Of a stretch of DNA of 64,000 nucleotides, positions 1 to 8,215 are shown piece by piece; the first letter of the stretch is position 1, and each line of letters begins with the position of its first letter. The DNA is taken from positions 1,922,001 to 1,986,000 of the forward strand of contig NZ_SMSI01000001.1 in NCBI RefSeq assembly GCF_004354915.1, read 5' to 3'. The translations under genes were made by a program, and so were the position numbers. The notes beneath the pieces are model-generated. The model had not been told where the DNA came from. It saw only the letters and a list, made by a program, of their open reading frames with translations, and ran no database searches. Source of the DNA: Pseudohoeflea suaedae (GTDB lineage: Bacteria > Pseudomonadota > Alphaproteobacteria > Rhizobiales > Rhizobiaceae).

Positions 1-2
1 AG

Positions 3-2126
3 CCGCAGCTTCTGCGGCTCACGCTGACCGACGAGGGGGTCGATTATCGCGTCTCCAACGCCGTCAGCCAGTCGATCGAGGTGGTCCGCCGCCGTATCGA
101 CGAACTCGGCACCACCGAGCCGATCATCCAGCGCCAGGGCGACAACCGCATTCTCGTGCAGGTGCCGGGGCTCGACGATCCGCAGCGTCTCAAGGATCTT
201 CTGAACCAGACAGCGAAGCTCACCTTCCATCTGGTCGACACGTCGATGCCGGTGCAGGAGGCGATGGACGGTCGTCCGCCAGCCAGTTCGGAAGTTCTCT
301 ATTCGACCGACGATCCGCCCGTTCCCTATCTCATCAGGAAGGCCGTCGAAGTTTCGGGCGAAAGCCTCACCGATGCGCAGGCCGGTTTCGACCAGCGCAC
401 CAATGAGCCGATCGTCACCTTCAAGTTCGATACCAAGGGTGCCCAGCGCTTCGGTCAGATCACGCAGCAGAATGTCGGCTTGCCTTTCGCCATCGTGCTC
501 GACGATCAGGTGATTTCGGCACCGGTGATCCGCGAGCCGATCCTCGGCGGTACCGGCCAGATTTCCGGCAGTTTCTCGGTTCAGGGGGCAAACGACCTCG
601 CGATCCTGCTGCGCGCCGGTGCGCTTCCGGCAACGCTGACGGTGATCGAGGAACGGACCGTCGGTCCGGGTCTCGGCGCGGATTCGATCGCAGCCGGCGA
701 GATCGCCGGCGTGATCGGCGCGATCTTCGTGGTCGGCTTCATGCTGGTGGCCTATGGTTTCCTCGGTCTGGTCGCCAATGTCGCGCTGATCGCCAACGTC
801 ATCATGATCATCGCTCTCCTGACGGTGCTCGGGGCGACCCTGACGCTACCTGGCATCGCCGGTATCGTGCTGACCGTCGGCATGGCGGTGGATTCCAACG
901 TGCTCATCTACGAGCGCATCCGGGAAGAGCACAAGGCCGGCCGTTCGCTGATCCAGTCGATCGATGTCGGTTTCAGCCGTGCGTTCGCAACCATTCTCGA
1001 TGCCAACATCACGACCCTGATCGCGGCCGTCATCCTGTTCTATCTCGGCAGCGGTCCGGTCCGCGGTTTTGCCATCACGCTCGCCATCGGTATCGTGACC
1101 ACGGTCTTCACCGCATTCACGCTGACCCGCTGGCTGGTGGCCGAATGGGTACGCCGTCGTCGTCCCAAGGTGCTGCCGCGCGGCCTGCTGGATCGCCTGA
1201 AGGGCGATACCCGCATCCGTTTCATGGGCATTCGCCGCTTCACCTTCATGACGTCGGCAGCTCTTTCCGTCGCCTCCATGGTGCTGTTTGCGACCGTCAA
1301 CATGAACTACGGCATCGACTTCAAGGGCGGCTCCATGATCGAGCTGCAGTCGAAGGCGGAACAGGCCGATATCGGTGATATCCGCGCCCGTCTCTCCGAG
1401 CTCAATCTCGGCGACGTGCAGGTGCAGGAATTCGGCAGCCCGCGCGAGGTTCTCATCCGCGTCCAGGCGCAGGATGGCGGCGACAATGCCGAGCAGTCCG
1501 TCATCACCACGATTCGCAGCGAGCTGGAAGACGCCTATGACTTCCGCCGCGTCGAGGTCGTCGGGCCTACGGTGTCGGGGGAACTGGCGCGCGCCGGTAC
1601 CATCGCGGTGATCGCTGCCCTTATGGCGATCCTCGTCTATATCTGGTTCCGCTTCGAGTGGCAGTTCGCGCTCGGCGCGATTGTCGCCACGCTCCACGAC
1701 GTGGTGCTGACGATCGGCATATTCGTGATATCGGGGGTGGAGTTCAATCTCTCCAGTATCGCGGCCGTGCTGACGATCGTCGGTTACTCGCTCAACGATA
1801 CGGTGGTCGTCTATGACCGTGTCCGCGAAAACCTCAGGCGCTACAAGAAGAAGCCGTTGCCCGAGCTGATCGACCTGTCGATCAACCAGATGCTGACGCG
1901 GACGATCCTGACGTCGCTGACGACGCTGCTGGCCCTCGTTGCGCTCTATGCATTCGGTGGCGAGGTCATTCGCTCCTTCACCTTCGCCATGATCTTCGGC
2001 GTGGCGGTCGGCACCTACTCGTCGATCTTCATCGCGGCACCGGTGCTGATCCTCTTCAAGCTCCGCCCTGATGCCTTCGACGACGCGGCCGACGACAAGA
2101 CCGCACCGGCCAAGAGCACAGCCTGA
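3..2126 (+). CDS. secDF: SecDF fused protein translocase subunit (5' end outside window)
   Basis: Accessory subunit of the Sec translocon that uses the proton motive force to help pull exported proteins across the inner membrane. The frame is open from the left edge, so the N-terminus lies outside; 707 residues are visible. The SecD half carries the periplasmic P1 domain followed by six membrane segments, with the conserved stretch DSNVLIYERIREE near 892-930. The SecF half starts near 1225 (FMGIRRFTF), has the DFKGG motif typical of SecF, and contains SLNDTVVVYDRVREN near 1790-1834. Both halves are in one frame, so this is a true fusion. The TGA stop overlaps the ATG of the next gene, which implies translational coupling. 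Confidence 0.96.
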   Translation, partial: PQLLRLTLTDEGVDYRVSNAVSQSIEVVRRRIDELGTTEPIIQRQGDNRILVQVPGLDDPQRLKDLLNQTAKLTFHLVDTSMPVQEAMDGRPPASSEVLYSTDDPPVPYLIRKAVEVSGESLTDAQAGFDQRTNEPIVTFKFDTKGAQRFGQITQQNVGLPFAIVLDDQVISAPVIREPILGGTGQISGSFSVQGANDLAILLRAGALPATLTVIEERTVGPGLGADSIAAGEIAGVIGAIFVVGFMLVAYGFLGLVANVALIANVIMIIALLTVLGATLTLPGIAGIVLTVGMAVDSNVLIYERIREEHKAGRSLIQSIDVGFSRAFATILDANITTLIAAVILFYLGSGPVRGFAITLAIGIVTTVFTAFTLTRWLVAEWVRRRRPKVLPRGLLDRLKGDTRIRFMGIRRFTFMTSAALSVASMVLFATVNMNYGIDFKGGSMIELQSKAEQADIGDIRARLSELNLGDVQVQEFGSPREVLIRVQAQDGGDNAEQSVITTIRSELEDAYDFRRVEVVGPTVSGELARAGTIAVIAALMAILVYIWFRFEWQFALGAIVATLHDVVLTIGIFVISGVEFNLSSIAAVLTIVGYSLNDTVVVYDRVRENLRRYKKKPLPELIDLSINQMLTRTILTSLTTLLALVALYAFGGEVIRSFTFAMIFGVAVGTYSSIFIAAPVLILFKLRPDAFDDAADDKTAPAKSTA

Positions 2127-2512
2127 TGGCCGGTGGAATCGAATTACGCGAGGCGCATTTCCCCGGACGGGCCCCCATCGATGCCTATGGCAATGGCGGG
2201 TTCCGTTTCGCGGACATGTCGCATCGCGGTTCGATTCTGTGCCTTCCTTCCGGCATCTACGGCTGGGACGTCAGCGACCCGGCCGAGATCAACACCGAGA
2301 CGCTTCAGAAGGTTTTGGCCGAGGCCGGCGAGGTGGAGTTCCTCCTTGTGGGCACCGGCATGGATATCCGCCTTCTCGATCCTGAGCTGAAAACGGCTTT
2401 GCGCGGCAGGAACATCTCGTCGGACCCGATGAGCACCGGTGCGGCCGTCCGAACCTTCAACGTGATGCTGGCGGAATCGCGGCCGGTGGCTGCGGCGCTG
2501 ATCGCGGTCTGA
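2126..2512 (+). CDS. Mth938-like domain protein (NDUFAF3 homologue)
   Basis: 128-residue protein of the Mth938/DUF498 family, recognised from the start GGIELREAHFPGRAPIDAYG, the central GSILCLPSGIYGWDV and the EVEFLLVGTG segment. The mitochondrial member, NDUFAF3, is a complex I assembly factor; the biochemical role of the bacterial proteins is not established. Its ATG overlaps the secDF stop and its TGA overlaps the next ATG, so three genes are read as one coupled unit. Placement beside a protein-insertion gene and an NDUFAF6-like gene supports a role in membrane complex biogenesis, which is inference. Confidence 0.85.
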   Translation: MAGGIELREAHFPGRAPIDAYGNGGFRFADMSHRGSILCLPSGIYGWDVSDPAEINTETLQKVLAEAGEVEFLLVGTGMDIRLLDPELKTALRGRNISSDPMSTGAAVRTFNVMLAESRPVAAALIAV

Positions 2513-3354
2513 TGGCCGACCTCGCCAGACTGCGTGACGAACTCCGGTCCGTCGATCGCGACCGCTATCTCGCATGCCTGCTTCTGCCCGAGGCGGTTCA
2601 GGCCGATGTTGCGGCCCTCTATCTGTTCAATGCGGAGATCGCGGCCATTCGCGATCGCATCCGCGAGGCAATCGCCGGCGAGATCCGCCTGCAATGGTGG
2701 CGCGACGCGCTCAGCGGCGAACGATCCGAGGAAGTGGCAGCCAACCCGACCGCGACTGCGCTGATCGAGATGATCGACCGGCGCAATCTGCCGCGCGAGC
2801 CATTTCTCGGCATGCTCGAAGCCCGGGAATTCGATCTGTACGACGACCCGATGCCCGACCGCGGCGCCTATGAGGCCTATGCCGGTCACACCGCTTCCGT
2901 CCTGATCCAGATGACGGCGATGATCCTCGATCCCGACAGCTCACAGAGCTACGCGGAGGCCGCGGGCCATGCGGGGGTGGCGCAATCTGTCGCCGGCCAC
3001 CTGATGCTGCTGCCGGTCCATACATCGCGCGGCCAGGTCTTTCTGCCCGGCGATCTGCTGTCTGCGACCGGGCTCGAGCGGGAAAGCTTCCTGGCGCAGG
3101 ACCGGACCGAATCGCTTGGCGCCGCCATATCGGGCTTCGTTGCTTTCGGGCGTGAACATCTGGCGAAGGCTCGGGAGAGCTTCGAGGGCCTGCCGCAAGA
3201 GGGCAGGGGTGCCTTCCTGCCGGTCGCGACGGCAGATCTCGTTTTCAGACGTGCCGGAAAGGCAGGCGCCGCCGCGCTCAGCCGCGCGGTGCAGCCCTCG
3301 CTGCTCGCCCGTCAGTGGCAGATGTGGCGCTTTGCGCGACGCAACACGCTTTGA
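2512..3354 (+). CDS. Squalene/phytoene synthase family protein (NDUFAF6-like)
   Basis: 280 residues with the head-to-head prenyl synthase fold signature: DRYLACLLLPE at the N-terminus, EIRLQWWRDAL near residue 60 and a YEAYAGHTASVL helix near 120. The paired DxxxD metal-binding motifs of true phytoene synthases are not visible in their canonical form. Together with its position directly after an NDUFAF3-like gene, this points to the non-enzymatic NDUFAF6 type, which in mitochondria assists complex I assembly. Starts on an ATG overlapping the upstream stop. A genuine isoprenoid synthase cannot be excluded, but no carotenoid or hopanoid genes lie nearby. Confidence 0.8.
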   Translation: MADLARLRDELRSVDRDRYLACLLLPEAVQADVAALYLFNAEIAAIRDRIREAIAGEIRLQWWRDALSGERSEEVAANPTATALIEMIDRRNLPREPFLGMLEAREFDLYDDPMPDRGAYEAYAGHTASVLIQMTAMILDPDSSQSYAEAAGHAGVAQSVAGHLMLLPVHTSRGQVFLPGDLLSATGLERESFLAQDRTESLGAAISGFVAFGREHLAKARESFEGLPQEGRGAFLPVATADLVFRRAGKAGAAALSRAVQPSLLARQWQMWRFARRNTL

Positions 3355-3451
3355 GCGCATATCCGATCGATCTTGCAACACGCGGTCGCCTCGCGGCATA
3401 GTCTGCCCAGGCGGCGCGCGCGGGACGTGACCGGAGGAGAAGGAAGCGTTC

Positions 3452-3898
3452 ATGGCACTGGAAGTGCTGGCCGCGCTTGTCATCGGCGGCATCATATTCA
3501 TCATCTTCATGGTTCACGTCACCGGACGCTGGGTCAAGCGTGACGACCCCGATACCGGCACCGCGCTGATCGAGTTCAATCGCGTCTATCCGGGCGAAGC
3601 GATCCGATCGGTCGTCAATACGACCGATGGCCGTGCGCATTTCTACCGGCTTCATGGCGGCAAGACCGGTTTTCTGCAGGAAATGGGCCACCACTCGGTT
3701 GCCCGTCTGATCGAGGCCGGCTCGATCCACGTCGGGCCGATGGACGACGCCCGGGCACTGAAGATCGATTTCCGCGAGGCGGGATTTCCCGGTGGGGTCT
3801 ATCATTTCGAATCGGAGCAGGACGCGGCGGAAGTCTCGCTCTGGCTGTGCGGTACGTTCGCAATGGCAGCGCACGAGGAGGAGCCGCCACGGACGTAG
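3452..3898 (+). CDS. Membrane-anchored hypothetical protein
   Basis: 148 residues preceded by a very strong ribosome binding site (GGAGGAGAAGGA). One N-terminal transmembrane helix (about residues 3-25, rich in I, F and L) is followed by a soluble domain of about 115 residues with no motif I recognise. The acidic, aromatic C-terminal part (GVYHFESEQDAAEVSLWLCGTF) suggests a compact globular domain. It lies 33 bases before the sterol-desaturase-family gene on the same strand and is probably co-transcribed with it. Function unknown. Confidence 0.8.
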   Translation: MALEVLAALVIGGIIFIIFMVHVTGRWVKRDDPDTGTALIEFNRVYPGEAIRSVVNTTDGRAHFYRLHGGKTGFLQEMGHHSVARLIEAGSIHVGPMDDARALKIDFREAGFPGGVYHFESEQDAAEVSLWLCGTFAMAAHEEEPPRT

Positions 3899-3931
3899 CA
3901 GCAATGTTTCTCGGCATTCGGAGGAAATGCG

Positions 3932-4912
3932 ATGACATTCGACGTCAATTCACTGCCGGACGTCACCCAACTGGCCATACCGTTTTTCATTCTCGCCATA
4001 CTGGTCGAGCTTACGATCATACGGCTGGTGCCGGACCGCGGCGATTATGAGACCCGCGATACGCTGACCTCGCTCCTGATGGGAACCGGCAATGTCGTGT
4101 CCGGGCTGCTGCTCGGCTTCATTGCCTACGGTGTGCTGCTCTGGGCCTGGCAGTTCCGCATCACCGACTGGGGCACCTCATGGGTGGCGATTGCGGTCTG
4201 CTTCATCCTCGATGACCTGCGCTATTACATCTATCACCGCATCGCGCACCGCTCCCGCTGGGTGTGGGCCGAGCACGTCATCCACCATTCCTCGCAGCAC
4301 TACAATCTTTCGACGGCGCTCAGGCAGAGCTGGACATCGACCTTCACCGGCATGTTCATCCTGCGCATTCCGCTCGTGCTGGTCGGCTTTCATCCGCTGC
4401 TGATCGTCTTCGTCGGCGGCCTCAACCTCGTCTACCAGTTCTGGATCCATACCGAGGCGATCGGCAAGATGTGGCGTCCCTTCGAGTTCATCTTCAACAC
4501 CCCGTCGCACCACCGGGTGCACCACGCCACCAACCCGCGCTATCTCGATTCGAACTATGCCGGGACGCTGATCGTCTGGGACCGGATGTTCGGCACTTTC
4601 GTGCCCGAACTCGACGAAGACATGCCGCGCTACGGCATCGTGAAGAATATCGGCACCTACAATCCGTTGCGGGTGGCGTTCCACGAATGGGTCGACATGT
4701 TCAAGGATGCGAGCCGTCCGGGACTGACGCTGAAACAGCGCCTCGGCTATCTCGTTGCGCCGCCTGGATGGAGCCATGACGGATCGCGCATGGGGTCGGA
4801 AGCGCTGAAGGCGGACTATGTCGCCCGCCATCCCGAGACCGCCGGTTCGCCCGGATTGCCGGGTGCGGATACTCTTCAGGCCCGGCAGGCGGGCGTGGCG
4901 CCGGGGGAGTAG
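3932..4912 (+). CDS. Sterol desaturase / fatty acid hydroxylase family membrane enzyme
   Basis: 326-residue integral membrane protein of the di-iron fatty acid hydroxylase superfamily. The histidine clusters that bind the two irons are present: HRIAH, HVIHH and HRVHH, with a further conserved HTEAIG segment between them. At least four hydrophobic segments surround them. Family members hydroxylate or desaturate lipid chains or sterols; the substrate cannot be told from sequence. The start has a good GGAGGAAA site. Its stop directly abuts the stop of trmFO on the other strand, so there is no room for a separate terminator. Confidence 0.88.
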   Translation: MTFDVNSLPDVTQLAIPFFILAILVELTIIRLVPDRGDYETRDTLTSLLMGTGNVVSGLLLGFIAYGVLLWAWQFRITDWGTSWVAIAVCFILDDLRYYIYHRIAHRSRWVWAEHVIHHSSQHYNLSTALRQSWTSTFTGMFILRIPLVLVGFHPLLIVFVGGLNLVYQFWIHTEAIGKMWRPFEFIFNTPSHHRVHHATNPRYLDSNYAGTLIVWDRMFGTFVPELDEDMPRYGIVKNIGTYNPLRVAFHEWVDMFKDASRPGLTLKQRLGYLVAPPGWSHDGSRMGSEALKADYVARHPETAGSPGLPGADTLQARQAGVAPGE

Positions 4913-6340
4913 CTATTCCGCTGCGTCGGCAGCGCGCTCTATTCCCAGCCATGCCGCGCAATCGGCCAGCGCCCGTCGGGCCATGGCCTGCTTCTTGGCG
5001 AGTGCCTTTTCCTTGCCGCGGAAGCGCCGGCCTTCCGGCTTTTCGATCGCACCCGGATCGAGCGGGGGGAAGAGGCCGAAATTGACGTTCATCGGCTGGA
5101 ACGAGCGTTTGCCCGGCTCGTCGTCGCTGACGCGGTGGCCGCCGGTGATGTGGTTGAGCAGGGCGCCGAAGGCCGAGGTGACCGGCGGCGGCGTCATGTC
5201 CTCGCCCAGCACTTCGGCCGCGGCGAAGCGACCGGCCAGAAGCCCGATCGCGGCACTTTCCACATAGCCCTCGCACCCGGTGATCTGGCCGGCGAAGCGA
5301 ATGTCGGGGCGCGATTTCAGCCGTAGCGTCGGATCGAGCAGCACCGGCGAATTGAGATAGGTGTTGCGGTGCAGGCCGCCCAGACGCGCGAATTCGGCAT
5401 TTTCCAGTCCCGGAATCATCCGGAAGATGTCGCTCTGCGCGCCGTAGCGCAGCTTCGTCTGGAATCCGACCATGTTGTAGAGCGTGCCGAGCGCGTTGTC
5501 CTGCCGGAGCTGGACGACCGCATAGGGCTTTTCGTCGGGCTTGTGGGCATTGGTCAGGCCCATCGGCTTCATCGGACCGTGACGAAGGGTCTCCCGGCCA
5601 CGTTCGGCCATGACTTCGATCGGCAGGCAGCCGTCGAAATAGGGCGTGCCTTCCCATTCGCGGAATTCGGTCTTGTCGCCGGCGATGAGGGCGTCGACAA
5701 AGGCCTCGTACTGGGCCTTGTCCATCGGGCAGTTGATGTAGTCCTTGCCGGTGCCGCCGGGGCCGACCTTGTCGTAGCGCGACTGGTACCAGCATACCGA
5801 CATGTCGATGGAATCGGTGTGGACGATGGGCGCGATCGCGTCGAAGAAGGCGAGCGCCGTTTCGCCGGTCTCTGCCGATATGCCCTCGGCGAGGCCCGGC
5901 GCGGTCAGCGGGCCGGTGGCGATGATCGTCCTGCCCCATTCCACAGGCGGCAGGCCGGAGATCTCCTCGCGACGGATCTCGACCAGCGGGTTGGCTTCCA
6001 GTTCGGCGGTGACGGCCTGGCTGAAACCTTCGCGGTCGACGGCAAGCGCGCCGCCGGCGGGAACCTGGTGGCTGTCCGCCGAAGCCATGATCAACGAACC
6101 GGCAAGACGCATTTCCGCATGGATGACGCCGACGGCATTGGTGGTCGCGTCGTCGGAGCGGAAGGAGTTCGAGCAGACGAGTTCCGCCAGACCTTCCGTC
6201 TTGTGCGCCTCCGTGGGGCGGACGGGGCGCATTTCATGCAGAATCACCGGGATGCCGCGGCGGGAAATCTGCCAGGCGGCTTCGGAACCGGCGAGTCCGC
6301 CGCCGACGACATGGATGGGGTCGATCTGTTTGTGTGTCAT
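4913..6340 (-). CDS. trmFO: Folate-dependent tRNA (uracil-54 C5) methyltransferase TrmFO
   Basis: 475 residues, the usual length. Makes ribothymidine at position 54 of the T-loop of tRNAs, using methylene-tetrahydrofolate and FAD rather than SAM. The FAD-binding [11 protein letters not shown] loop is near residue 13. The conserved cysteine segments CSNSFRSD and YINCPMDK match the two catalytic/redox cysteines of the family, and [14 protein letters not shown] is also typical. Soluble cytosolic enzyme. It is convergent with the sterol-desaturase-family gene, and its upstream side faces a symmetrical terminator at 6431-6457. Confidence 0.96.
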   Translation of the reverse strand: MTHKQIDPIHVVGGGLAGSEAAWQISRRGIPVILHEMRPVRPTEAHKTEGLAELVCSNSFRSDDATTNAVGVIHAEMRLAGSLIMASADSHQVPAGGALAVDREGFSQAVTAELEANPLVEIRREEISGLPPVEWGRTIIATGPLTAPGLAEGISAETGETALAFFDAIAPIVHTDSIDMSVCWYQSRYDKVGPGGTGKDYINCPMDKAQYEAFVDALIAGDKTEFREWEGTPYFDGCLPIEVMAERGRETLRHGPMKPMGLTNAHKPDEKPYAVVQLRQDNALGTLYNMVGFQTKLRYGAQSDIFRMIPGLENAEFARLGGLHRNTYLNSPVLLDPTLRLKSRPDIRFAGQITGCEGYVESAAIGLLAGRFAAAEVLGEDMTPPPVTSAFGALLNHITGGHRVSDDEPGKRSFQPMNVNFGLFPPLDPGAIEKPEGRRFRGKEKALAKKQAMARRALADCAAWLGIERAADAAE

Positions 6341-6430
6341 GGGCGGGGATTAGCACGCTTTGGCGCGGGCGATAAAGTGGGCGGCGATCACGATGCGCGG
6401 CGAATGGAGGCAGACAGTGTGCCGAAATAG

Positions 6431-6457
6431 AAAACGGCGCCTCGAGGGCGCCGTTTT
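6431..6457. terminator. Bidirectional intrinsic terminator
   Basis: Perfect 11-bp stem (AAAACGGCGCC / GGCGCCGTTTT) with a five-base loop. It has a T-run on either strand and lies just downstream of the first DUF1127 gene on the minus strand. Confidence 0.85.
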
Positions 6458-6481
6458 ACACGATCCGTGCTGTCGCAGCTC

Positions 6482-6625
6482 TTAGCGGGCCAGGCGACGG
6501 GCGACGGTCGGAATGTCGAGGCGCGTCAGGCCGATATCGGCCAGAGCGTCGTTCGACAGGTTGGAGAGTTCGTTGACGGTGCGGCGGCTGCGCATCCAGT
6601 TGCGTGCGCTTTCGATGAATTTCAT
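6482..6625 (-). CDS. DUF1127 small protein (copy 1)
   Basis: 47-residue basic protein of the DUF1127 (YjiS-like) family, too short for many gene callers. Starts MKFIESARNWMRSRRTV and ends IPTVARRLAR, the typical arginine-rich end. In Alphaproteobacteria such mini-proteins bind RNA or affect RNA turnover and are often controlled by LysR-type regulators; that is family knowledge, not shown here. Compared with the two copies downstream its core is more diverged (NLSNDALADIGLTRLDIP). It has its own promoter box (6674-6713) and its own terminator, so it is a single-gene unit. Confidence 0.85.
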   Translation of the reverse strand: MKFIESARNWMRSRRTVNELSNLSNDALADIGLTRLDIPTVARRLAR

Positions 6626-6673
6626 GGTCTTGTCCTCGGTTTCTTCCCGGGTCCCCGGGGCTATGTCTGTATG

Positions 6674-6713
6674 CCCCGCATATAGGCATTTGCATCGAAA
6701 TTGTGCAGCGCAA
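6674..6713 (-). promoter_or_regulatory. Predicted activated promoter of DUF1127 copy 1
   Basis: Read on the minus strand: box TTGCGCTGCACAA (6713-6701), then 16 bases, then a TATATG -10 hexamer. The same box and spacing precede the other two DUF1127 genes. The box has no good -35, so an activator is expected. Confidence 0.6.
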
Positions 6714-6920
6714 AGAAAGCGAACCTGCCATGCGCGGCGTGAGGGGCTCGCACAGGCGGAAGGCGCATTCTTGGGCGTGGTTATTTATTGAGCAGAAATT
6801 CGACGGCTGCAGCATTTACTTTTCAGGAGCGAATTCGCCATTGCTCCGAGCGAAAACGATGCGCCAGACTTCCGGCAATAAGACAGGCCTCCCATAAAAA
6901 GACAAGCCCACGGCAAACAG

Positions 6921-6944
6921 AAAAGGCGCCCCGGAGGGCGCCTT
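6921..6944 (-). terminator. Intrinsic terminator of DUF1127 copy 2
   Basis: On the minus strand AAGGCGCC, a short loop, GGCGCCTT and then a T-rich tail, 53 bases after the stop codon. Confidence 0.8.
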
Positions 6945-6997
6945 GAATCGGATCAGACCGAAAGTCTTGCTGCTCCGGGTTTCGGAGCCTGTGCGTC

Positions 6998-7141
6998 TTA
7001 GCGGGCAGCGCGACGCGAAACGAACGGAATGTCGCCGCGCGAGATGCCGAGATCGGAGAGTTCACGATCGGACATGCGGGACAGTTCGGAAACGGTTTCG
7101 CGGTACATGCGCCATTCGCGGAAGGACTTGCGGATGTTCAT
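6998..7141 (-). CDS. DUF1127 small protein (copy 2)
   Basis: 47 residues, start MNIRKSFREWRMYRETV, end FVSRRAAR. The family core SDRELSDLGISRGDIPF is intact and almost identical to copy 3. The frame stays open upstream, but the ATG at 7141 has a GAAAGGAAGACACC leader with a good ribosome binding site, and the upstream part does not resemble the family. Own promoter (7195-7234) and terminator (6921-6944). Likely a stress-related RNA-associated mini-protein by family analogy. Confidence 0.88.
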   Translation of the reverse strand: MNIRKSFREWRMYRETVSELSRMSDRELSDLGISRGDIPFVSRRAAR

Positions 7142-7194
7142 GGTGTCTTCCTTTCTTGCAGTTTGTGGCGCCGTTTTTCGCGCCTCATCGGTTG

Positions 7195-7234
7195 ACCGCA
7201 ATCTATGCATTCGAGGGGCGTTTGTGCAGTGCAA
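7195..7234 (-). promoter_or_regulatory. Predicted activated promoter of DUF1127 copy 2
   Basis: Minus strand: TTGCACTGCACAA (7234-7222), 16 bases, TAGATT. Identical box to copy 3 and one base different from copy 1. Confidence 0.6.
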
Positions 7235-7368
7235 AAAACTTCAAATCAGACATGCGTGTTTTGCACGGCCGGTTAATCGGGCCTTGCTTTTCGCATGCCT
7301 GCGGTCCCCGCGGGACGACGCGATGGATCAGCTGCGCAATGGACGGATGGATGAAAAGGTGGGAGCTG

Positions 7369-7490
7369 AAAAAACAACGCCCACCGGGGGAGGAGGATCC
7401 GGTGGGCGCCATTTTGCACAATTGACAACCTGGGAGGAGGAGGTGGTTGTCAATCACATCGAAACGACAATGGGAGGAGGAGTTTGCCGT
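7369..7490 (-). ncRNA. Three tandem hairpins with anti-Shine-Dalgarno loops (CcsR / cuckoo-type sRNA array)
   Basis: Read on the minus strand, three consecutive stem-loops follow the stop of DUF1127 copy 3. Hairpin 1 (7490-7464): stem ACGGCAA/TTGTCGT. Hairpin 2 (7454-7421): perfect 10-bp stem ATTGACAACC/GGTTGTCAAT. Hairpin 3 (7408-7378): perfect 10-bp stem CGCCCACCGG/CCGGTGGGCG, followed by a T-rich tail (7377-7369) that makes it the terminator. Every loop displays CCTCCTCCC, the complement of a strong ribosome binding site. Alphaproteobacterial CcsR RNAs (Rhodobacter) and the related cuckoo RNAs have this motif and arise from the 3' part of DUF1127 transcripts by processing. Expression and processing here are inferred. 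Confidence 0.8.
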
Positions 7491-7501
7491 TCCGAATTTT
7501 G

Positions 7502-7660
7502 TCAGACCGCGCGGCGTGCGATGAAGGGTATGTCGCCTCGGGTGATCCCGAGCTCGCTGAGTTCCCTATCCGAGAGCTTCTGGAGCTTCTCGCAGGTCTC
7601 GCGATATTTACGCCAGCTGAGGTAGGAGCTTGTAAGCTTCGTCTCGCCTTGGCGCCGCAT
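7502..7660 (-). CDS. DUF1127 small protein (copy 3)
   Basis: 52-residue protein starting MRRQGETKLTSSYLSW and ending FIARRAV, with the family core SDRELSELGITRGDIPF. I placed the start at the ATG at 7660, which has a GAAGG ribosome binding site four bases upstream. It has its own promoter box (7693-7732), and the transcript would run on into the three anti-Shine-Dalgarno hairpins. This is the same arrangement as the Rhodobacter ccaF1-ccsR operon, where the DUF1127 protein is an RNA-binding factor. Confidence 0.85.
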   Translation of the reverse strand: MRRQGETKLTSSYLSWRKYRETCEKLQKLSDRELSELGITRGDIPFIARRAV

Positions 7661-7692
7661 TTGCCTTCACGCTTCGTCTCGCGTTCCGTTGA

Positions 7693-7732
7693 GAAGATAT
7701 TTAGATCGTTTTAGGTGATTTGTGCAGTGCAA
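7693..7732 (-). promoter_or_regulatory. Predicted activated promoter of DUF1127 copy 3
   Basis: Minus strand: TTGCACTGCACAA (7732-7720), 16 bases, TAAATA. Same box and spacing as the other two copies. Confidence 0.6.
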
Positions 7733-7953
7733 TATTATCATATGAGACATGCGGATGGTGCATGGCAAACATCTTGATGTGGCGAAATGGCATTGCTGAC
7801 GGTTGAAATAGGGCCCGCGAGCGGGGCGGCAAGGTCGCGCAACCCCTTATATTGGGGGACAGAGCGGGTTGCGTCATTTTTCCTTTGAACCCTGCGGTTC
7901 GGGTGATATAGAGACGCCCGCGTTCCGAGGCGGCGGCCAAGCCGTCGCTGAGC

Positions 7954-8038
<85 letters not shown>

Positions 8039-8215
8039 GATTGATGAAGTCCCGGAGGTCCAACGGCGCACTGCGACGGGGCCGGCCGGAGCAGGGCCGG
8101 CGGAGAACCCGCGGGCAGGCTGACGAAGATACCAGACGGTGTCGGAAATTTCGGTTCAGCGTCCTCAAAACGGAGGTTTTGCGGATGCTGGCCCTGAACA
8201 GATGAAGGTTTGAAC

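Noticed and set aside
5369-6430. 353-codon plus-strand frame across trmFO
   Set aside because: Opposite strand has clear TrmFO motifs; the plus frame is an artefact of codon bias.
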